From Pseudovibrio sp947494035 (lineage in GTDB: Bacteria; Pseudomonadota; Alphaproteobacteria; Rhizobiales; Stappiaceae): 64,000 nt of DNA. Made by a program: the position numbers and the translations under genes. The DNA lies in assembly GCA_947494035.1 (NCBI GenBank), contig CANLTN010000004.1:1-64000 (forward strand), written 5' to 3'. The notes under the pieces were generated by a model that saw nothing but the letters and a program-made list of their open reading frames with translations, was not told the DNA's origin and searched no databases. Of this stretch, positions 1 to 8,551 are shown piece after piece (position 1 is the stretch's first letter; each line of letters starts with the position of its first letter).

Positions 1-147
1 TCCTGTTCTTGGCATCATGCCAGTTTCAGAAGCGAAATCCACTTATACAACCTGTCCGAATTTCCTGAGCCAGCTCTAACAAACCCCCAATTTATCTAAG
101 TGCGACATCGCATTGGGCATTCCATTTCATTAAGGCCGGTTGGAATC

Positions 148-173
148 AAAAAGGGCTCCAACTTGGAGCCCTT
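148..173 (-). terminator. Rho-independent terminator of the lipoprotein gene
   Basis: On the minus strand a perfect 11-bp stem (AAGGGCTCCAA paired with TTGGAGCCCTT, 151-173, one-base centre) is followed by a run of T. It lies about 30 bp beyond the stop of the lipoprotein gene at 201 and fits its transcription direction. Confidence 0.8.
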
Positions 174-200
174 CCCCACTAGCTTTCCCAGTGACAAGAC

Positions 201-467
201 TTATGGACAAGCAGCTGCGACACGATTGCCATAGCGGTCATGTACATAGCAGTTTCTAGGCGTAGCCAAGTCGCCGATAACGTTTCCTGCCAAACCGCCT
301 ACCGCGCCAGCTGCCAGAATTGGGGTTATCCCACCACCGGCGATTGCTGCGATCCCCGCACCAGTTCCGGCACCAGCCAAAGTACCAGCGAGGCGGTTCT
401 CGCTTTGTGATGAACTGCAAGCTGCCAGCGTCAGAAAAGCTGCACACGCAAATGCAATTTTAATCAT
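201..467 (-). CDS. Glycine-zipper outer-membrane lipoprotein, small
   Basis: An 88-residue protein with a lipoprotein signal peptide: a short basic N-terminus, a hydrophobic core and the lipobox LAAC with the modified cysteine at about residue 17. The middle third is glycine- and alanine-rich with regularly spaced GxxxG patterns (AGTGAGIAAIAGGG), typical of glycine-zipper segments that insert in or pack against membranes. The tail reads NCYVHDRYGNRVAAACP and may form a disulphide. It is probably an envelope protein of the SlyB/YMGG-like class; no precise function can be given. The gene stands alone with its own terminator. An AAGGAG ribosome site lies just upstream of the ATG. Confidence 0.75.
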   Translation of the reverse strand: MIKIAFACAAFLTLAACSSSQSENRLAGTLAGAGTGAGIAAIAGGGITPILAAGAVGGLAGNVIGDLATPRNCYVHDRYGNRVAAACP

Positions 468-1167
468 TTTTGTTCTCCTTGAGCTGCCCCTAACGACTGA
501 TGTGTTATTGTGCAGCGATAGTGCTCTTCTTATGGAGCAGGCCTATCTTCTAGAGAACACGAACATGGTCAAAGTTTGGTCGGTACTAATTCCGACGTAA
601 ACTACAGAAAAATGTGAACAATCATTGTGTTGAAATGACGATTTTGTGAGCAGCGTCACAGCCTTTATCCATTGGCAAGAGCTTTGTTGCTAGCACGTTA
701 CGCAGCTCGACTCTCCACCAGTCGCAGGAGTTGATACTCAACAAGACACCTGCCTACGAAATCACGAAGCTCATAAAGCGCGATTAGTTGGCCTATGGCG
801 GATGAAGCCAAGGTGTTTTAGAGCATGGCGACCGCAGACAACTTACAAGCAATAATGACAGGTAAATCCTGATTGCCCGAAAACCGGTTATCCGAGACGG
901 TAGGGGGTTTTCATTCTGCCAATACTCTTTCCGACCAGAAATTGCTCTCCGGCACACACTTGGCTGCCAATCAACCTCCTACAACCAGTCAGTAAGTACT
1001 CTTTTCGCATTGGGTATGCGTCAAATCACTGTGCTCACTTGAAACCATTTCCTCTTTTGGGCCACTATTGGCTGTTTATTTCGGCTGCACACACATGCAT
1101 TTGGCCCCGATTTGCACGGGCCTGCACAACGCTTGCTTGGCCGTAACAATTTGGAGAAATACCAAGA
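468..1167. other. Intergenic region without a convincing gene
   Basis: About 700 bp between the divergent lipoprotein gene and the GNAT-Nudix gene. It must hold both promoters. Short frames on either strand lack ribosome sites and recognisable protein sequence. No strong hairpin or repeat was seen. Confidence 0.5.
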
Positions 1168-2322
1168 ATGCACTGCCAGATGCGGCCCGCTACAAAATGC
1201 CAAGCCCTTGCCCTCACCAACATAATGCACGCCGCCAAAGGTCACTGGGGATATGACCCGCAGGATATGGAAGTCTTCCGTGAGCATTGGAAGATAACGC
1301 CAGAAATGATCGAAGCAGATCCCCACTTAGTTATCTTTGATGAAACCCGACCACTCGGTTTCGCACGCATCGTAAAAGAGAACACTGATATCGCCCTGCT
1401 TGATCATCTATTTGTGCTGCCCGAGGCACACGGCAACGGGTACGGCGCCTGGTTGCTGGAAGGCGCGGAAGAAATTGCCAAACGCATGCAGTGCTCCACG
1501 CTACGCCTTGAGTCAGATGCAAATACTGCCTCCTTTTATGCCCGTCACGGCTATCACAGCACCGGTAACCGCCCCAGCGCCTTCAAAGGAGCTGGCCCGA
1601 TCGAGCACATGCAAAAGGATCTCACCCCGCAAATCCATGAGATCACGCAGATCGACCTGACGCTGGATGCCACCGCTTCATGGGAGTTCTCCGTTCATAA
1701 CACCGAGGCGATCAAGGAAAACTGGCAACAGCTGGTTTCCCAAAATCCGGATCTTTGGGATGGTAAAGTTCTCTCATTGTACCAATACTCCTTCAACCAA
1801 AAGAAACTCTCAGGCAAGCTTGTGGAAGTCGACTACTCCGCCTTCCTCGCATGGCGCGACTGGGGCTTTCCCGATAGAACCGCCAGAAACCTGTTTGGCT
1901 GCACTGCCCTGCGCTCCAGTCAGGGCCACCTGATCTTTGGCAAAATGGCCCCCCACACCGCAACCGCTGGTCAGGTCTATGCGCCGGGTGGAAATCTTGA
2001 TCTCAATGATATCACCCCCTCTGGCAAGGTGGATATCTTCGCCTCCATCGCCCGCGAGCTGGAAGAAGAAACCGGCTTCACGCTGGATCAGGGAGACTTG
2101 GGTGAGGTGCTCGCCGTAGAAGACGGACCACGTCTGGCAATCGCACGTATTTTGACATTTCAGCTCACCTCAGACCAAATCAGCGCAAAAATCTCACATT
2201 TCAACGCAAACCAGAAAAAACCTGAACTGGAAGAAGCGGTTATCGTAACCTCGCTTGCAGACTTGGCCCCACATCAGGTGCCCCCATACGCCAGAGCACT
2301 CGCCGCCCGTCTATTAAATTAG
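1168..2322 (+). CDS. GNAT acetyltransferase fused to a Nudix-type hydrolase
   Basis: A 384-residue two-domain protein. Residues about 5-150 are a GNAT domain: an early HWGY motif, the acetyl-CoA-binding stretch LPEAHGNGYGAWLLEGAEE, and the FYARHGYHSTG strand near its end. Residues about 155-384 resemble a Nudix family seen in rhizobia, with NPDLWDGKVL, FLAWRDWGFPD, a PGGNLD loop and the Nudix helix RELEEETGF. The usual first G and E of the Nudix box are not at canonical spacing, but the catalytic REL-EE-GF half is intact. The GNAT part would transfer acetyl to an amine; the Nudix part would hydrolyse a nucleoside-diphosphate-linked substrate. Substrates are unknown. GGAG lies about 12 bp before the ATG. 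Confidence 0.8.
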   Translation: MHCQMRPATKCQALALTNIMHAAKGHWGYDPQDMEVFREHWKITPEMIEADPHLVIFDETRPLGFARIVKENTDIALLDHLFVLPEAHGNGYGAWLLEGAEEIAKRMQCSTLRLESDANTASFYARHGYHSTGNRPSAFKGAGPIEHMQKDLTPQIHEITQIDLTLDATASWEFSVHNTEAIKENWQQLVSQNPDLWDGKVLSLYQYSFNQKKLSGKLVEVDYSAFLAWRDWGFPDRTARNLFGCTALRSSQGHLIFGKMAPHTATAGQVYAPGGNLDLNDITPSGKVDIFASIARELEEETGFTLDQGDLGEVLAVEDGPRLAIARILTFQLTSDQISAKISHFNANQKKPELEEAVIVTSLADLAPHQVPPYARALAARLLN

Positions 2323-2459
2323 CGAGGCTTAGCCATTTGCAGACTTGTATTTGGCGATAAAACAATCTTGAGTAACGCTCAAACAAACATTGTTCATAAG
2401 TCGAGCGGATAAACCACAAGCATCAACTCGGCACCAAACTGAGATAATTGGATTTCAAC

Positions 2460-3374
2460 ATGGCCAGACCTTATGCCCTGCTAGACGTTTTCACTGACAA
2501 AGCGCTTGCAGGTAATCCACTTGCAGTCGTGCTGGATGCAAAGGGATTGTCAGACGCTCAAATGCAGCAGATCGCGGGCGAGTTCAACCTCTCCGAAACC
2601 GTCTTCGTTCTCCCGCCAGAAAACCCGGCTCATAATGCTTCACTCCGTATCTTCACCCCCTACATGGAACTGCCATTTGCCGGCCACCCAACCGTTGGCA
2701 CAGCCGTGCTTCTGGCAGAAAACCGCTTCGGTTCTCCGGACAATGACATGGATGCACTGGTGTTGCTGGAAGAAAAAGTTGGTTTGGTGCGCTGCGCCGT
2801 CGCTATGCAACAAGGCAAAGCAACTGCCGCAGAATTCGACGTACCAAGATTGCCAAAGCTAGCGCAGAAACTAGGCGACAAGGACGTCATTGCAGCTGCA
2901 CTTTCGCTCGAACCAAATGAAATCACGTTCGAAAATCACAAGCCAAAGTCCTGGGATGCAGGTGTGCCATTTGCATTTGTACCGGTCGCGAACATGGATG
3001 CTCTCAACCGCATCCAGCCTGTGCCGAAGTACTGGAACGAGGCGTTCGGTGATATCGCCCATAACAACGCTTTCGCCTATTGCCGCCAGACCATCCATGT
3101 AGACAGCGCTTTTCACGCCCGCATGGTCTATCTGGAAGACGACCTGATCCGCGAAGACCCTGCAACTGGCTCAGCCGTCGCAGCGTTTGCCGGATCCATT
3201 GCCGAGTTTGATGAGCCACTGGACGGCATCCATACCTATCGCGTCGAACAAGGCTTCAAAATGGGACGCCCCTCCTTCATCTCGCTGGAGATCGAAATCC
3301 AGTCCGGCAAAATCCACGCCCACCGCATCGGCGGACAGGCAGTTATCCTCGCTCACGGCGAACTTCTGATCTGA
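2460..3374 (+). CDS. PhzF-family isomerase/epimerase-like protein
   Basis: A 304-residue PhzF superfamily protein (diaminopimelate-epimerase-like fold; members catalyse isomerisations, phenazine PhzF being the prototype). Visible hallmarks are the N-terminal YALLDVFTDKALAGNPLAVV, the catalytic glutamate in FNLSETVFV (about residue 44), the FAGHPTVGTA motif and the C-terminal DPATGSAVAAFAG loop. No phenazine genes lie nearby, so it is most likely one of the many PhzF paralogues of unknown substrate. A longer frame begins at a TTG 12 bp upstream, but the ATG at 2460 has GGA at good spacing and matches the family N-terminus. Confidence 0.88.
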   Translation: MARPYALLDVFTDKALAGNPLAVVLDAKGLSDAQMQQIAGEFNLSETVFVLPPENPAHNASLRIFTPYMELPFAGHPTVGTAVLLAENRFGSPDNDMDALVLLEEKVGLVRCAVAMQQGKATAAEFDVPRLPKLAQKLGDKDVIAAALSLEPNEITFENHKPKSWDAGVPFAFVPVANMDALNRIQPVPKYWNEAFGDIAHNNAFAYCRQTIHVDSAFHARMVYLEDDLIREDPATGSAVAAFAGSIAEFDEPLDGIHTYRVEQGFKMGRPSFISLEIEIQSGKIHAHRIGGQAVILAHGELLI

Positions 3375-3719
3375 TCAACGAACCAAGCGGAGAGCGCCAT
3401 CCGTTCTCCGCAAGCTCAAGAAGCCAATGAAGCAACTGGAGCCAATTGAGATTATCTCAGCGTATCCTGCATATACTTTTGAGTACTCTCAACCGTGCTT
3501 TGAGTAAATTTCTTGCGTTTGAAGCTCAAATCCGCTAGGAAAATTGCATATTTGGCAATTCGAGACTCACTCGCTAACGCCCAAAGAAGAATTGGCTTAC
3601 ACTTTGAAACCGGTATCTGACCATAATGTGATGGTATCGTTGATGATAAGCCACAGCGATGAAAAGGCAGCTGACAGATAATGATCGCGAACCGCGACAA
3701 TCTGAATGAAACCAGCACC
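3375..3719. other. Intergenic region upstream of the leu leader
   Basis: About 345 bp containing the PhzF-distal hairpin and, presumably, the promoter of the leuA transcript. No reliable gene was found on either strand. Confidence 0.45.
3387..3411 (+). terminator. Hairpin after the PhzF gene, possible terminator
   Basis: A 7-bp inverted repeat (GCGGAGA with TCTCCGC) 12 bp beyond the stop codon. There is no T run, so a terminator role is only suggested by position. Confidence 0.3.
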
Positions 3720-3776
3720 ATGCGCCAGCATGGCGGCCTCTTCCTACGCACCCTCCTTCTACTTAGATGCCCCTAG
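3720..3776 (+). CDS. leuL: Leucine-rich leader peptide of leuA
   Basis: A short frame encodes MRQHGGLFLRTLLLLRCP, with four consecutive leucine codons (CTC CTT CTA CTT) and six leucines among 18 residues. It ends in TAG about 125 bp before the leuA start. Such a run just before a leucine-biosynthesis gene is the signature of a transcription or translation attenuator that senses charged leucine tRNA. The ribosome site is weak (GAATGAAA). The stop codon lies inside the left arm of a hairpin (next entry), as expected when ribosome position controls folding. The symbol is given by analogy with the enterobacterial leader. Confidence 0.8.
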   Translation: MRQHGGLFLRTLLLLRCP

Positions 3777-3880
3777 GCGTCGGCGGCTCCGTATCCGGGC
3801 GGGCACTTAGGGGATCATTCTAAATATCTGAAAATGAAGGAAAACCCCCGGTCGCTATTCAGGACAACACGCTATCGGGG
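3766..3880 (+). promoter_or_regulatory. leuA attenuator region
   Basis: Two candidate stems follow the leader peptide. GAT-CCCCTA (3766-3775) pairs with TAGGGG-ATC (3808-3816) and overlaps the leader stop codon. CCCCGGT (3846-3852) pairs with ATCGGGG (3874-3880, one G-U pair) and ends 8 bp before the leuA ribosome site. The two C-runs can compete for the same G-runs, so alternative folds are possible. No clear T run follows either stem, so control at the level of translation initiation is as likely as termination. The exact switching partners are inferred. Confidence 0.55.
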
Positions 3881-3900
3881 CAAAGTTGAAGGCACCACCA

Positions 3901-5457
3901 ATGACCGCATTCGCTAAAGACCAAGTAGTTATTTTCGACACCACCTTGCGTGACGGAGAGCAATCTCCCGGCGCTTCCATGACATTGGAAGAAAAGCTGC
4001 AAGTTGCGGAATTGCTGGACACAATGGGCGTCAACATCATTGAAGCAGGCTTTCCAATTGCCTCTCAAGGTGACTTCGAAGCGGTCAGCGAAATCGCCAA
4101 ACGCTCCAAAAATTCCATCATCGCAGGTCTGGCCCGCGCTATCCCGGCTGACATCGAACGCGCTGGTGAAGCAATTAAGCTGGCAAATCAAGGCCGTATC
4201 CATACATTCGTCTCCACCTCCCCTATCCATCTGCAATTCCAGATGAACAAGACCCAGGAAGAGGTTCTGGAGATCATCACCAAAACGGTGAAACAGGCGC
4301 GCAACCTGATCGATGACATCGAGTGGTCCGCTATGGACGCCACCCGTACCTCCATCGACTACTTGAGCCGCTGCGTGGAAGCCGCAATCGACGCAGGCGC
4401 AACCACCATCAACCTGCCAGATACTGTTGGTTATGCGACACCCGCCGAATATCAGGAGATGTTCGAGAAGGTCATCGCAAATGTGCCGAACTCGGATAAG
4501 GCTGTGTTCTCAGTGCATTGTCACAATGATCTGGGGCTGGCAGCCGCAAACTCTCTGGCTGGTGTTGCTGGCGGTGCCCGTCAGATCGAATGTACAATCA
4601 ACGGCTTGGGCGAACGCGCAGGCAACGCAGCGCTGGAAGAAATCGTCATGGCCCTGCGCACCCGTGGCGACGCGCTGCCCTACGAATGCAACATCGACCC
4701 GGCTTACCTGACCCGCGCATCCAAGCTGGTTTCAGCTGTTTCCTCGTTCCCCGTCCAGTACAACAAAGCAATCGTCGGCAAAAACGCATTTGCTCACGAA
4801 AGCGGCATCCACCAGGACGGCATGCTGAAGCACGCAGAAACCTACGAAATCATGCGCCCTGAAGACGTTGGGGTCCGCGCAACCTCTCTGGTCATGGGCA
4901 AGCACTCTGGCCGACACGCATTCAAAGACAAGTTGGCTGAGCTGGGATACGAGCTGGGCGACAATGCCTTGCAGGAGGCTTTCCGTCGCTTCAAAGACTT
5001 GGCAGACCGGAAGAAAAACGTCTACGACGAAGACATCGAAGCGCTGGTGGAAGACCAGATCACCATCGAAAGTGAAAGCGTCAAGGTGATTGCTCTGACA
5101 GTGATTGCTGGGACCGGTGGACCGCAGAAAGCAATCCTGACCATGGATGTAAACGGCCAACACCAGACCCGCGAAGCCAACGGCGACGGCCCGGTCGATG
5201 CAACATTCAACGCCATCAAGGCAATCTGGCCACACGATGCAACCATGTCCCTGTATCAGGTACATGCGGTCACCGAAGGCACTGATGCTCAGGCGGAAGT
5301 CTCCGTACGTCTGGAAGACAATGGCAAAATCTCAACTGGTAAGGGCGCTGATACAGACACACTGGTCGCCTCTGCCCGCGCCTATGTTTCCGCGCTGAAC
5401 AAGCTGGTTATTCGCCGTCAGCGACAGGTCAACGTAGAAGACGCCATCACCGTCTAA
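3901..5457 (+). CDS. leuA: 2-isopropylmalate synthase
   Basis: A 518-residue LeuA, the first committed enzyme of leucine synthesis, condensing acetyl-CoA with 2-oxoisovalerate in the cytoplasm. The catalytic TIM-barrel start is FDTTLRDGEQSPG (about residues 12-24); the metal-binding HCHNDLGLA motif sits near residue 206 and NGLGERAGNA shortly after. The C-terminal third is the allosteric leucine-binding domain. Length is usual for the bacterial enzyme. A longer frame opens at a TTG at 3886, but the ATG at 3901 has GAAGG 8 bp before it and the expected N-terminus. The upstream leucine-rich leader indicates attenuation. It stands alone, with a strong terminator after it. Confidence 0.97.
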   Translation: MTAFAKDQVVIFDTTLRDGEQSPGASMTLEEKLQVAELLDTMGVNIIEAGFPIASQGDFEAVSEIAKRSKNSIIAGLARAIPADIERAGEAIKLANQGRIHTFVSTSPIHLQFQMNKTQEEVLEIITKTVKQARNLIDDIEWSAMDATRTSIDYLSRCVEAAIDAGATTINLPDTVGYATPAEYQEMFEKVIANVPNSDKAVFSVHCHNDLGLAAANSLAGVAGGARQIECTINGLGERAGNAALEEIVMALRTRGDALPYECNIDPAYLTRASKLVSAVSSFPVQYNKAIVGKNAFAHESGIHQDGMLKHAETYEIMRPEDVGVRATSLVMGKHSGRHAFKDKLAELGYELGDNALQEAFRRFKDLADRKKNVYDEDIEALVEDQITIESESVKVIALTVIAGTGGPQKAILTMDVNGQHQTREANGDGPVDATFNAIKAIWPHDATMSLYQVHAVTEGTDAQAEVSVRLEDNGKISTGKGADTDTLVASARAYVSALNKLVIRRQRQVNVEDAITV

Positions 5458-5482
5458 GCTATTAATTTTCTAGAGAAAGAAG

Positions 5483-5512
5483 AGTGCGGGTCAAAAAAGC
5501 CCGCACTTTTTT
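5483..5512 (+). terminator. Rho-independent terminator of leuA
   Basis: A perfect stem AGTGCGGG/CCCGCACT (5483-5490 with 5500-5507) is followed by a T run, 25 bp after the leuA stop. The loop is A-rich, so it may also act weakly on the convergent gene at 5523. Confidence 0.9.
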
Positions 5513-5522
5513 GTGCAAGGCA

Positions 5523-6059
5523 TTAGGCAGGCACCGCAAGCTTTTGGCAACTTGGGCTCAGAACCTGATAAAACTCGCAGGGCATCCCATCAACCTCAAG
5601 CGTTTCCCGGAACTCGAAACCAGCCCGTTTCATCACCTTCTTGGAAGCGTGGTTGTCTGGATGCGCGAAAGCCAACAAGTGCGAGTAATAGGTATTCTCG
5701 AAGAACCATTCCACAAGCGCCTGAGCAATTTCGCTGCCCAGTCCCTTGTTCCAGAAGTGTTCATGCAAAGTGTAGCCCATCTCAATCTCGGCAGTTTTCT
5801 CGTAAAGTGAAAAGCCTGCGCGCCCAACAAATTCGCCGTCATGTGTCGAAAGATGCCACTTGCTGAAGCCCAGCAGTTCCTGGGTTTCAATAAAGCGCGC
5901 CAGCCGCTGCTTCACAGTTGCCACATCCCACGCTACATTGGTTGGCTGAAGATATCGATTTACGGTTGGATTGCGGTGGAGGCTAACAAGTTGCGCCAGA
6001 TCATCTTGGGTAAAAGGACGTGCCCGCAGCCGCTTCGTTTCCAGAATTGGGGGTGTCAC
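5523..6059 (-). CDS. GNAT N-acetyltransferase, RimJ/RimL type
   Basis: About 178 residues, typical of the RimJ/RimL-like GNAT branch that acetylates ribosomal protein N-termini or other amines. Visible motifs: the opening LETKRLRARPFTQDDL, the motif-A region EHFWNKGLGSEIAQALVEW that binds acetyl-CoA, and HPDNHASKKVMKRAGFE near the end. The frame could open 51 bp earlier, but GGAGG lies 9 bp upstream of the GTG at 6059 and the family N-terminus begins there, so the GTG is preferred. It converges on leuA. Substrate unknown. Confidence 0.82.
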   Translation of the reverse strand: MTPPILETKRLRARPFTQDDLAQLVSLHRNPTVNRYLQPTNVAWDVATVKQRLARFIETQELLGFSKWHLSTHDGEFVGRAGFSLYEKTAEIEMGYTLHEHFWNKGLGSEIAQALVEWFFENTYYSHLLAFAHPDNHASKKVMKRAGFEFRETLEVDGMPCEFYQVLSPSCQKLAVPA

Positions 6060-6665
6060 GTTCGCTTCCTCCATTAGAATCGCACACCAGCCAGCCAGAA
6101 AAACCGACACTGTAAGACCATCAGTCTCAAGCTAGATCTGGAGAGTATCTCACCAGATTACAACTGCTTTGATGCATGCATTATGCTTAAAAAACTATCA
6201 AAACCTAAAAGCGAAGGCTTGATCGCACGAGATTATGTCTAAAAAGCGTCAGAACCCCTGTGTCACGCAATCCTTTGAAATTCAGTAGGATTTTCTCGAG
6301 GAACTTATGCAATCAACATTCATTAAGGCAAAATTACGGTTTCAAAATACCACAGATTGAGCGGATAACATCATTTATCAGGCCACACAATGACTTAGGG
6401 TAAAGTTACCTTTAAAACGGCTATAAACATCACTTAAAAATGGTACTGGCCGGTGGAGTTTTCTCACACCGGCCAGAGCTCCAAGGAGCCTCAGCTCCGC
6501 CGCAAATTTAATTTCTAGGAAAATAGTAGGGCTTGTTTGGCGGCCTCAGCCAAACGCGCGCCTCTCTTTAAAGAAACCATAGAAAATTGTCACTTAGAAA
6601 TTCATCCGCAGAACTATCTATATGCTGATTTTAACAGAGAATTTCATCCACCCAAAAATCGGGAG
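6060..6665. other. Intergenic region between the GNAT gene and miaA
   Basis: About 600 AT-rich bp holding the promoter of the minus-strand acetyltransferase gene and the 3' flank of miaA. A strong inverted repeat is listed separately. No coding frame with a ribosome site or recognisable product was found. Confidence 0.45.
6434..6476 (-). terminator. Strong hairpin, probable minus-strand terminator
   Basis: A perfect 10-bp inverted repeat, CTGGCCGGTG/CACCGGCCAG (6446-6455 with 6467-6476). On the minus strand it is followed by TACCATTTTTAAG, so it may terminate transcripts coming from miaA, although it is about 190 bp past the miaA stop. Confidence 0.45.
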
Positions 6666-7664
6666 TCACGATCCCTGAAATCCCGCAGATTTCACGGAGC
6701 TGACGAACGCGGCCACATCCTCCCCGTTCAGCGGGTCAAGAATTGGCCAGCTGGAAAGTTGCCCCCTGAAGAACGTGGATTGTCGCTTTGCATACCGGCG
6801 CGTCTCGGTCTTCGCCTTTTCAATAGCCCACTCCATGCTGGTGACGCCCTGAGCAGCCTGAGCAAGCTGCTTAACGCCAATCGCCTTCATCACTTGCGAG
6901 TTAGGATCAAGCCCTTTGGCCCAAAGCGCACACGCCTCCTCAACAGCCCCGTGATCCATCATCAGATCGAACCGACGGTGGATTCGCTCATGCAGGACCT
7001 TCCGATCCGGCATAAGGACCACTGGCACCACTTCGTCACGTGCGATCAAAGGTGTGCTGCGCTCGTTCTGCCAGACGGAGAGCGACTTGCCGGTTCCTTC
7101 TATCACCTCTAGCGCACGCACAATGCGCTGCGTATCCGAAGGATGCAGACGCTCGGCCATAACCGTATCCCGCTCTGCAAGTGCACTATGTAGCTCTCCT
7201 GTGGTTGCTTTCAGCGCAAAGCTGCGCCAGTGCCCTCGCACATCCTCGGGAATATCAGGCAGCTGCGACAGACCTTCCAACGCAGACTTAAAGCAAAGAC
7301 CTGTCCCACCAACAACGACCAGCGAGCGCCCTTCCAGACGCGCCTTGGACAGCAGCTCGCCAAATTCGGTCAGCCAGTTCATCACGCTATAGGGCTGATC
7401 GCTGGCGATATGCCCAAACAGGTAGTGAGGCACCTGCGATTCTTCTTCCGCAGTCGGGCGGGCGCTCAAAATGCGAAGATCAGAATAGATTTGCATGGAA
7501 TCTGCATTTACAATCCACGCATCCAACTCTTTTGCCAGTTGAATGGAAAGAGCTGTCTTGCCGCTGGCCGTCGGTCCGGCTATCAACACCGCAACTGGCC
7601 TTTTTCCAGTGCCATCCACCTGCACACTCCGAGAGCTGCTTATGTCGTTTGTTGTCACGCTCAT
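6666..7664 (-). CDS. miaA: tRNA dimethylallyltransferase
   Basis: MiaA transfers a dimethylallyl group to A37 of tRNAs reading codons that begin with U, which supports reading-frame maintenance. The P-loop GPTASGKTALS is near residues 30-40, followed by the conserved NADSMQIYSDLRILSARPTAEE and VVGGTGLCFKSALEGL motifs; the C-terminal part has KRQSTFFRGQ. The start is uncertain. The ATG at 7664 overlaps the divergent serB start by 23 bp and has a weak ribosome site. A GTG at about 7619 with GGAG 7 bp upstream would avoid the overlap and still include the whole P-loop domain. Confidence 0.93.
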   Translation of the reverse strand: MSVTTNDISSSRSVQVDGTGKRPVAVLIAGPTASGKTALSIQLAKELDAWIVNADSMQIYSDLRILSARPTAEEESQVPHYLFGHIASDQPYSVMNWLTEFGELLSKARLEGRSLVVVGGTGLCFKSALEGLSQLPDIPEDVRGHWRSFALKATTGELHSALAERDTVMAERLHPSDTQRIVRALEVIEGTGKSLSVWQNERSTPLIARDEVVPVVLMPDRKVLHERIHRRFDLMMDHGAVEEACALWAKGLDPNSQVMKAIGVKQLAQAAQGVTSMEWAIEKAKTETRRYAKRQSTFFRGQLSSWPILDPLNGEDVAAFVSSVKSAGFQGS

Positions 7665-8535
7665 TTCCAATCCAGCCAAACCTGCCGTCACTGAGAATCT
7701 GATCGAAATAATCAGTGCCCTGCTGCCCGCTGCACCTCAGGTTAAACACCTCAACCCGCAGATCGCAGTGGACCTGACAGTAGAAGGCCACGCACCATCT
7801 GAAGAACTAGCAAGCTCTATTCGCACAAACCTTGCAGATGCACCAGTTGACGTTTTCATTCAACCCCAGAATGGCCGCAGAAAGAAACTCCTGATAGCAG
7901 ATATGGATTCCACCATGATCCAGCAGGAGTGCATTGACGAACTGGCAGCCGAACTCGGCTTGAAAGCAAAAATCTCCGAAATCACCGAACGCGCCATGCG
8001 CGGCGAGATCGAATTTGAACCAGCCCTGCGCGAGCGCGTCGCTCTTCTCAAAGGCTTGGGCACCGAGATCATTGGTACGACCATTGAGACCCGCATCACA
8101 CTGACACCCGGTGGCCGGGAATTGGTTCAGACCATGAAAGCCAACGGCGCATACGCGGCTCTGGTATCCGGTGGGTTCACCTCTTTCACGCAGAAGATCG
8201 CTGATGTCATCGGCTTCGACGAGAACAAGGCAAACAGCCTTCTGGAAGCAGACGGCAAGCTCTCTGGTGAAGTTGCCGAGCCAATCTTAGGAAAGCAGGC
8301 CAAGTTGGATCGCCTGAACCAACTCTCAGAAGAAAAGAACATCCCATTGGACGACGTTATCGCAGTCGGTGATGGCGCAAATGACCTTGCCATGATCTGC
8401 GCAGCCGGTTTGGGTGTTGCCTTCCATGCAAAGCCGAAAGTGGCAGCAGAGGCCCGTGCCAGCATCAACCACGGCGATCTAACCGCCCTGCTCTATCTTC
8501 AAGGCTATAGCCACGACGAATTCGTCAAAAACTAA
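7642..8535 (+). CDS. serB: Phosphoserine phosphatase
   Basis: A 297-residue SerB that dephosphorylates phosphoserine, the last step of serine synthesis. It is a HAD-superfamily enzyme: nucleophile motif ADMDSTM near residue 87, the SGGFTSF motif II, a lysine in the KAK segment of motif III and VGDGANDLAMI as motif IV. The first ~80 residues form the regulatory ACT-like region (MSFVVTLISNPAKP). The ATG at 7642 has GAGAG just upstream and the usual rhizobial N-terminus; an upstream in-frame start would lie inside miaA and is rejected. It is transcribed away from miaA and closed by a terminator. Confidence 0.95.
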   Translation: MSFVVTLISNPAKPAVTENLIEIISALLPAAPQVKHLNPQIAVDLTVEGHAPSEELASSIRTNLADAPVDVFIQPQNGRRKKLLIADMDSTMIQQECIDELAAELGLKAKISEITERAMRGEIEFEPALRERVALLKGLGTEIIGTTIETRITLTPGGRELVQTMKANGAYAALVSGGFTSFTQKIADVIGFDENKANSLLEADGKLSGEVAEPILGKQAKLDRLNQLSEEKNIPLDDVIAVGDGANDLAMICAAGLGVAFHAKPKVAAEARASINHGDLTALLYLQGYSHDEFVKN

Positions 8536-8551
8536 GCACCCAATCCGCAAC

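Noticed and set aside
1021..1326. A 101-codon minus-strand frame over the start of the GNAT-Nudix gene
   Set aside because: It is antisense to a gene with clear motifs and lacks a ribosome site.
3452..3751. A 99-codon minus-strand frame upstream of leuA
   Set aside because: It lies antisense to the leucine leader, has no ribosome site and reads as non-protein-like sequence.
6537..7112. A 191-codon plus-strand frame over the end of miaA
   Set aside because: Most of it is antisense to miaA; it has no recognisable domain.
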